A DNA stretch of 7,652 nucleotides, from positions 1 through 7,652 of the forward strand of contig JANRJF010000008.1 of NCBI GenBank assembly GCA_033764095.1, in the 5' to 3' direction. Source of the DNA: JBDTMT01 sp033764095 (GTDB lineage Bacteria; Desulfobacterota; Binatia; HRBIN30; CADEER01). Positions 6,343 to 7,652 of this stretch are shown in pieces (the first letter of the stretch is position 1; each line of letters opens with the position of its first letter). Under the pieces are notes generated by a model. It saw only the letters and a list, made by a program, of their open reading frames with translations, did no database searches and was not told the origin of the DNA. Made by a program: the position numbers and the translations under genes.

Positions 6343-7644
6343 TTAGAAGGGAATGTCGTCAGCATCACCCTGCGTCGCGGCAGGCGGGACGCGCCTCGCG
6401 ATGCGCTCCACGCGCTCTCTGATCTCAGACGTCTCAGAGACGTGAACATTGTCGTCAACGGCACCGCCGAGCCGCGTCAGCTGGTCGCTTGTGAAGTCGG
6501 TAAACCTCCCGAGCTTCGCAGTGACCGCCTCGGCCGCGCGAGCTGTGGGCGCGACCCCAAGGGCAGCGACCAGCGCCTCGCGCATCGCAACCCTCGTGAA
6601 GCGGTGGTGGATGAGAGCATCGACCACACCCGACGCCAGCCCCTCGGGTTCCGAAAGGTTTCCGGAGAGGGCCTGTTGCTTGGCGATGAAGCCGTAGGGG
6701 TCCACCCCCAGACGGACAGCAATGATCGGGACGCCCCGAGCTACCGCGAAGCCGATCTCCTGGCCGGTCCACTTACTGGTCTCGAACCTCGGCGTGAGCA
6801 GAGGGGCAAAGGCGTGCATGGAGCGCAACGCCAGCTCGATCTGGTCCTGCCATTCGAGCGTGGGCTCGATGTCGACGTGGGCAACGAACGCGCTCACCCC
6901 GTAGATCGTCAGGGCGTCACGCAGGGCGCCGACCTCGCGCTTGTATTCGGCCAGGTGCCCGAGGAAGAGCCGAAGACGGCCCGGTCTCCAGAGATGGGCA
7001 ACCGCCGCCTCCGCGGCCGTGCCCCCACGCGGCCCCGCTGCCTGCTCGACCCGTGGAGAGATCACCACCTGGCTGAGGTGTTGGTTGGTGGGATCCCCGT
7101 AGTGCTGGAACGCGGCCCGAGCGGCCTGCGTCAGGTGCTCCTCAAGCCGCTCAATGTTCCGCAGGCGACCGTAGTGCGAACTAGGGATCTCAAGGCGCAG
7201 GGTGTAGTAGTAGGTGCCGCCGTCCCAGTTGTCGTACTTCGGCTCGCCGAGCATCGCGTTCGCCGTCTCCAACAGCTCGACGGCGTCACCTTCGCCTTGC
7301 GCGCGGAGAATCTCCGCCAAGGTGGCGAGGACCTCACTCGCCGATAGCGGATACGGATGGTCAGGCACGGTCCCCTTCTCTTCTCGTGCATCGCGGAGCC
7401 CGATCGGCACGATCGAACCATCGACGTACTGGAAGCCGTGCTTTCCGAGAAGGGCGTGCAACTCGGCGTGGCCCGTCCTGTTCTGCGCAAGGAGTTGTTC
7501 AGTGATGATGCCGAGAGCCGTCAACTTCCGCGACGGATCGAGCCTGCCGAAGGCCTCGTCGATACGCGGCATCACCGTGGCCCGCCGTCGGGCGTCGTCA
7601 CCAACCGGCAGCTGCGTAACGTCGATCCCCGCCGCGGCGACCAC
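6343..7644 (-). CDS. TIR-domain protein with novel N-terminal half and SSB-like C-terminal tail (putative phage-defence effector)
   Basis: The visible product is 433 residues from GTG 7644; the frame stays open to the window edge, so the true start may lie outside. Residues about 24-92 are helical and include KHGFQYVDGSIVPI, reminiscent of N-terminal domains in abortive-infection (AbiJ-like) proteins, a weak comparison from memory. Residues 137-152 carry YDNWDGGTYYYTLRLE, within an unrecognised domain of about 135-200. Residues 223-330 are a TIR domain: LRLFLGHLAEYKREV, SAFVAHVDIEPTLEW, then SKWTGQEIGFA. Glu296 in WTGQE sits where bacterial TIR NADases carry the catalytic Glu. A small helical segment follows (about 340-418), then the tail DADDIPF, matching the SSB C-terminal tip DDDIPF. 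Bacterial TIR proteins with sensor domains commonly deplete NAD+ during phage infection; that is the best guess. It is the only element gene seen and reads toward the att scar, 151 bases away. Codon use appears less GC-biased than its neighbours. Confidence 0.8.
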   Translation of the reverse strand: MVAAAGIDVTQLPVGDDARRRATVMPRIDEAFGRLDPSRKLTALGIITEQLLAQNRTGHAELHALLGKHGFQYVDGSIVPIGLRDAREEKGTVPDHPYPLSASEVLATLAEILRAQGEGDAVELLETANAMLGEPKYDNWDGGTYYYTLRLEIPSSHYGRLRNIERLEEHLTQAARAAFQHYGDPTNQHLSQVVISPRVEQAAGPRGGTAAEAAVAHLWRPGRLRLFLGHLAEYKREVGALRDALTIYGVSAFVAHVDIEPTLEWQDQIELALRSMHAFAPLLTPRFETSKWTGQEIGFAVARGVPIIAVRLGVDPYGFIAKQQALSGNLSEPEGLASGVVDALIHHRFTRVAMREALVAALGVAPTARAAEAVTAKLGRFTDFTSDQLTRLGGAVDDNVHVSETSEIRERVERIARRVPPAATQGDADDIPF

Positions 7645-7652
7645 GTTCCGGA

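Larger units (their letters stand above)
6192..7652. mobile_element. Left end of a tRNA-fMet-integrated island (partial, runs off the window)
   Basis: The boundary is inferred from the truncated tRNA-fMet. An element entering a tRNA gene rebuilds the full tRNA at one end and leaves a 3' copy at the other, and it lies on the side where the 5' half should have been, here the right. Consistent signs are a change to visibly less GC-rich DNA and a TIR-domain, defence-like cargo gene beside the scar. There is also an array of short direct repeats next to the junction. No integrase is visible; in such elements it usually sits near the other end, beside the intact tRNA, outside this window. Confidence 0.65.

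Noticed and set aside
6202..7347. Plus-strand open frame of 381 codons over the island
   Set aside because: It is antisense to the TIR gene, whose domain motifs and SSB-like tail are read on the minus strand.
1..7652. CRISPR array or insertion sequence
   Set aside because: No regularly spaced long repeats, no transposase and no terminal inverted repeats were found. The only repeat array is the short one at 6245-6297.

Overview
The window is very GC-rich bacterial DNA. Every credible protein gene lies on the minus strand, so transcription runs right to left. The small exported protein at 1931-2644 opens with a Cys-bounded, EF-hand-like repeat of the type C-x-GDC-x-G...VNIALG. I associate this repeat with high-GC, Deltaproteobacteria-like soil and sediment lineages, especially Candidatus Binatia (Desulfobacterota_B). 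That taxonomic guess is inference from one motif plus base composition.

Left and centre (1-6107) look like chromosomal backbone. From right to left they hold: a Tat-exported type I sulfatase (3541-5940); its maturase, a formylglycine-generating enzyme (2717-3544), whose GTG start overlaps the sulfatase stop; a small secreted calcium-binding-repeat protein (1931-2644); a gene-free, very GC-rich gap of about 450 bases; and a YihY/BrkB-type inner-membrane protein with a C-terminal winged-helix-like region (54-1481). The sulfatase and maturase form one functional pair: the FGE oxidises the active-site Cys of the CSPTR motif in the cytoplasm, and the folded sulfatase then leaves through Tat.

Right side (6108-7652) is a junction. 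At 6146-6191 lies the 3' part of an initiator tRNA-Met gene, from the anticodon loop to an encoded CCA, with no 5' half. A strong hairpin lies just beyond it. This is the usual scar of a tyrosine-recombinase element that entered a tRNA gene, and it places the element on the right, from 6192 outward. The only element gene seen is a TIR-domain protein (6343-7644, possibly open at its 5' end), whose base composition looks less GC-rich than its neighbours. It has an uncharacterised N-terminal half with a YDNWDGG motif and a TIR domain that keeps the putative catalytic Glu. It ends in ...DADDIPF, almost identical to the C-terminal tip of bacterial single-stranded DNA-binding protein (SSB).

The SSB-like tail on a probable TIR NADase defence effector, encoded at the edge of a tRNA-fMet-integrated island, is the most novel thing here. 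Between the TIR gene and the att scar there is also a short array of GGAC/GGCAC boxes spaced by 10-11 bases.
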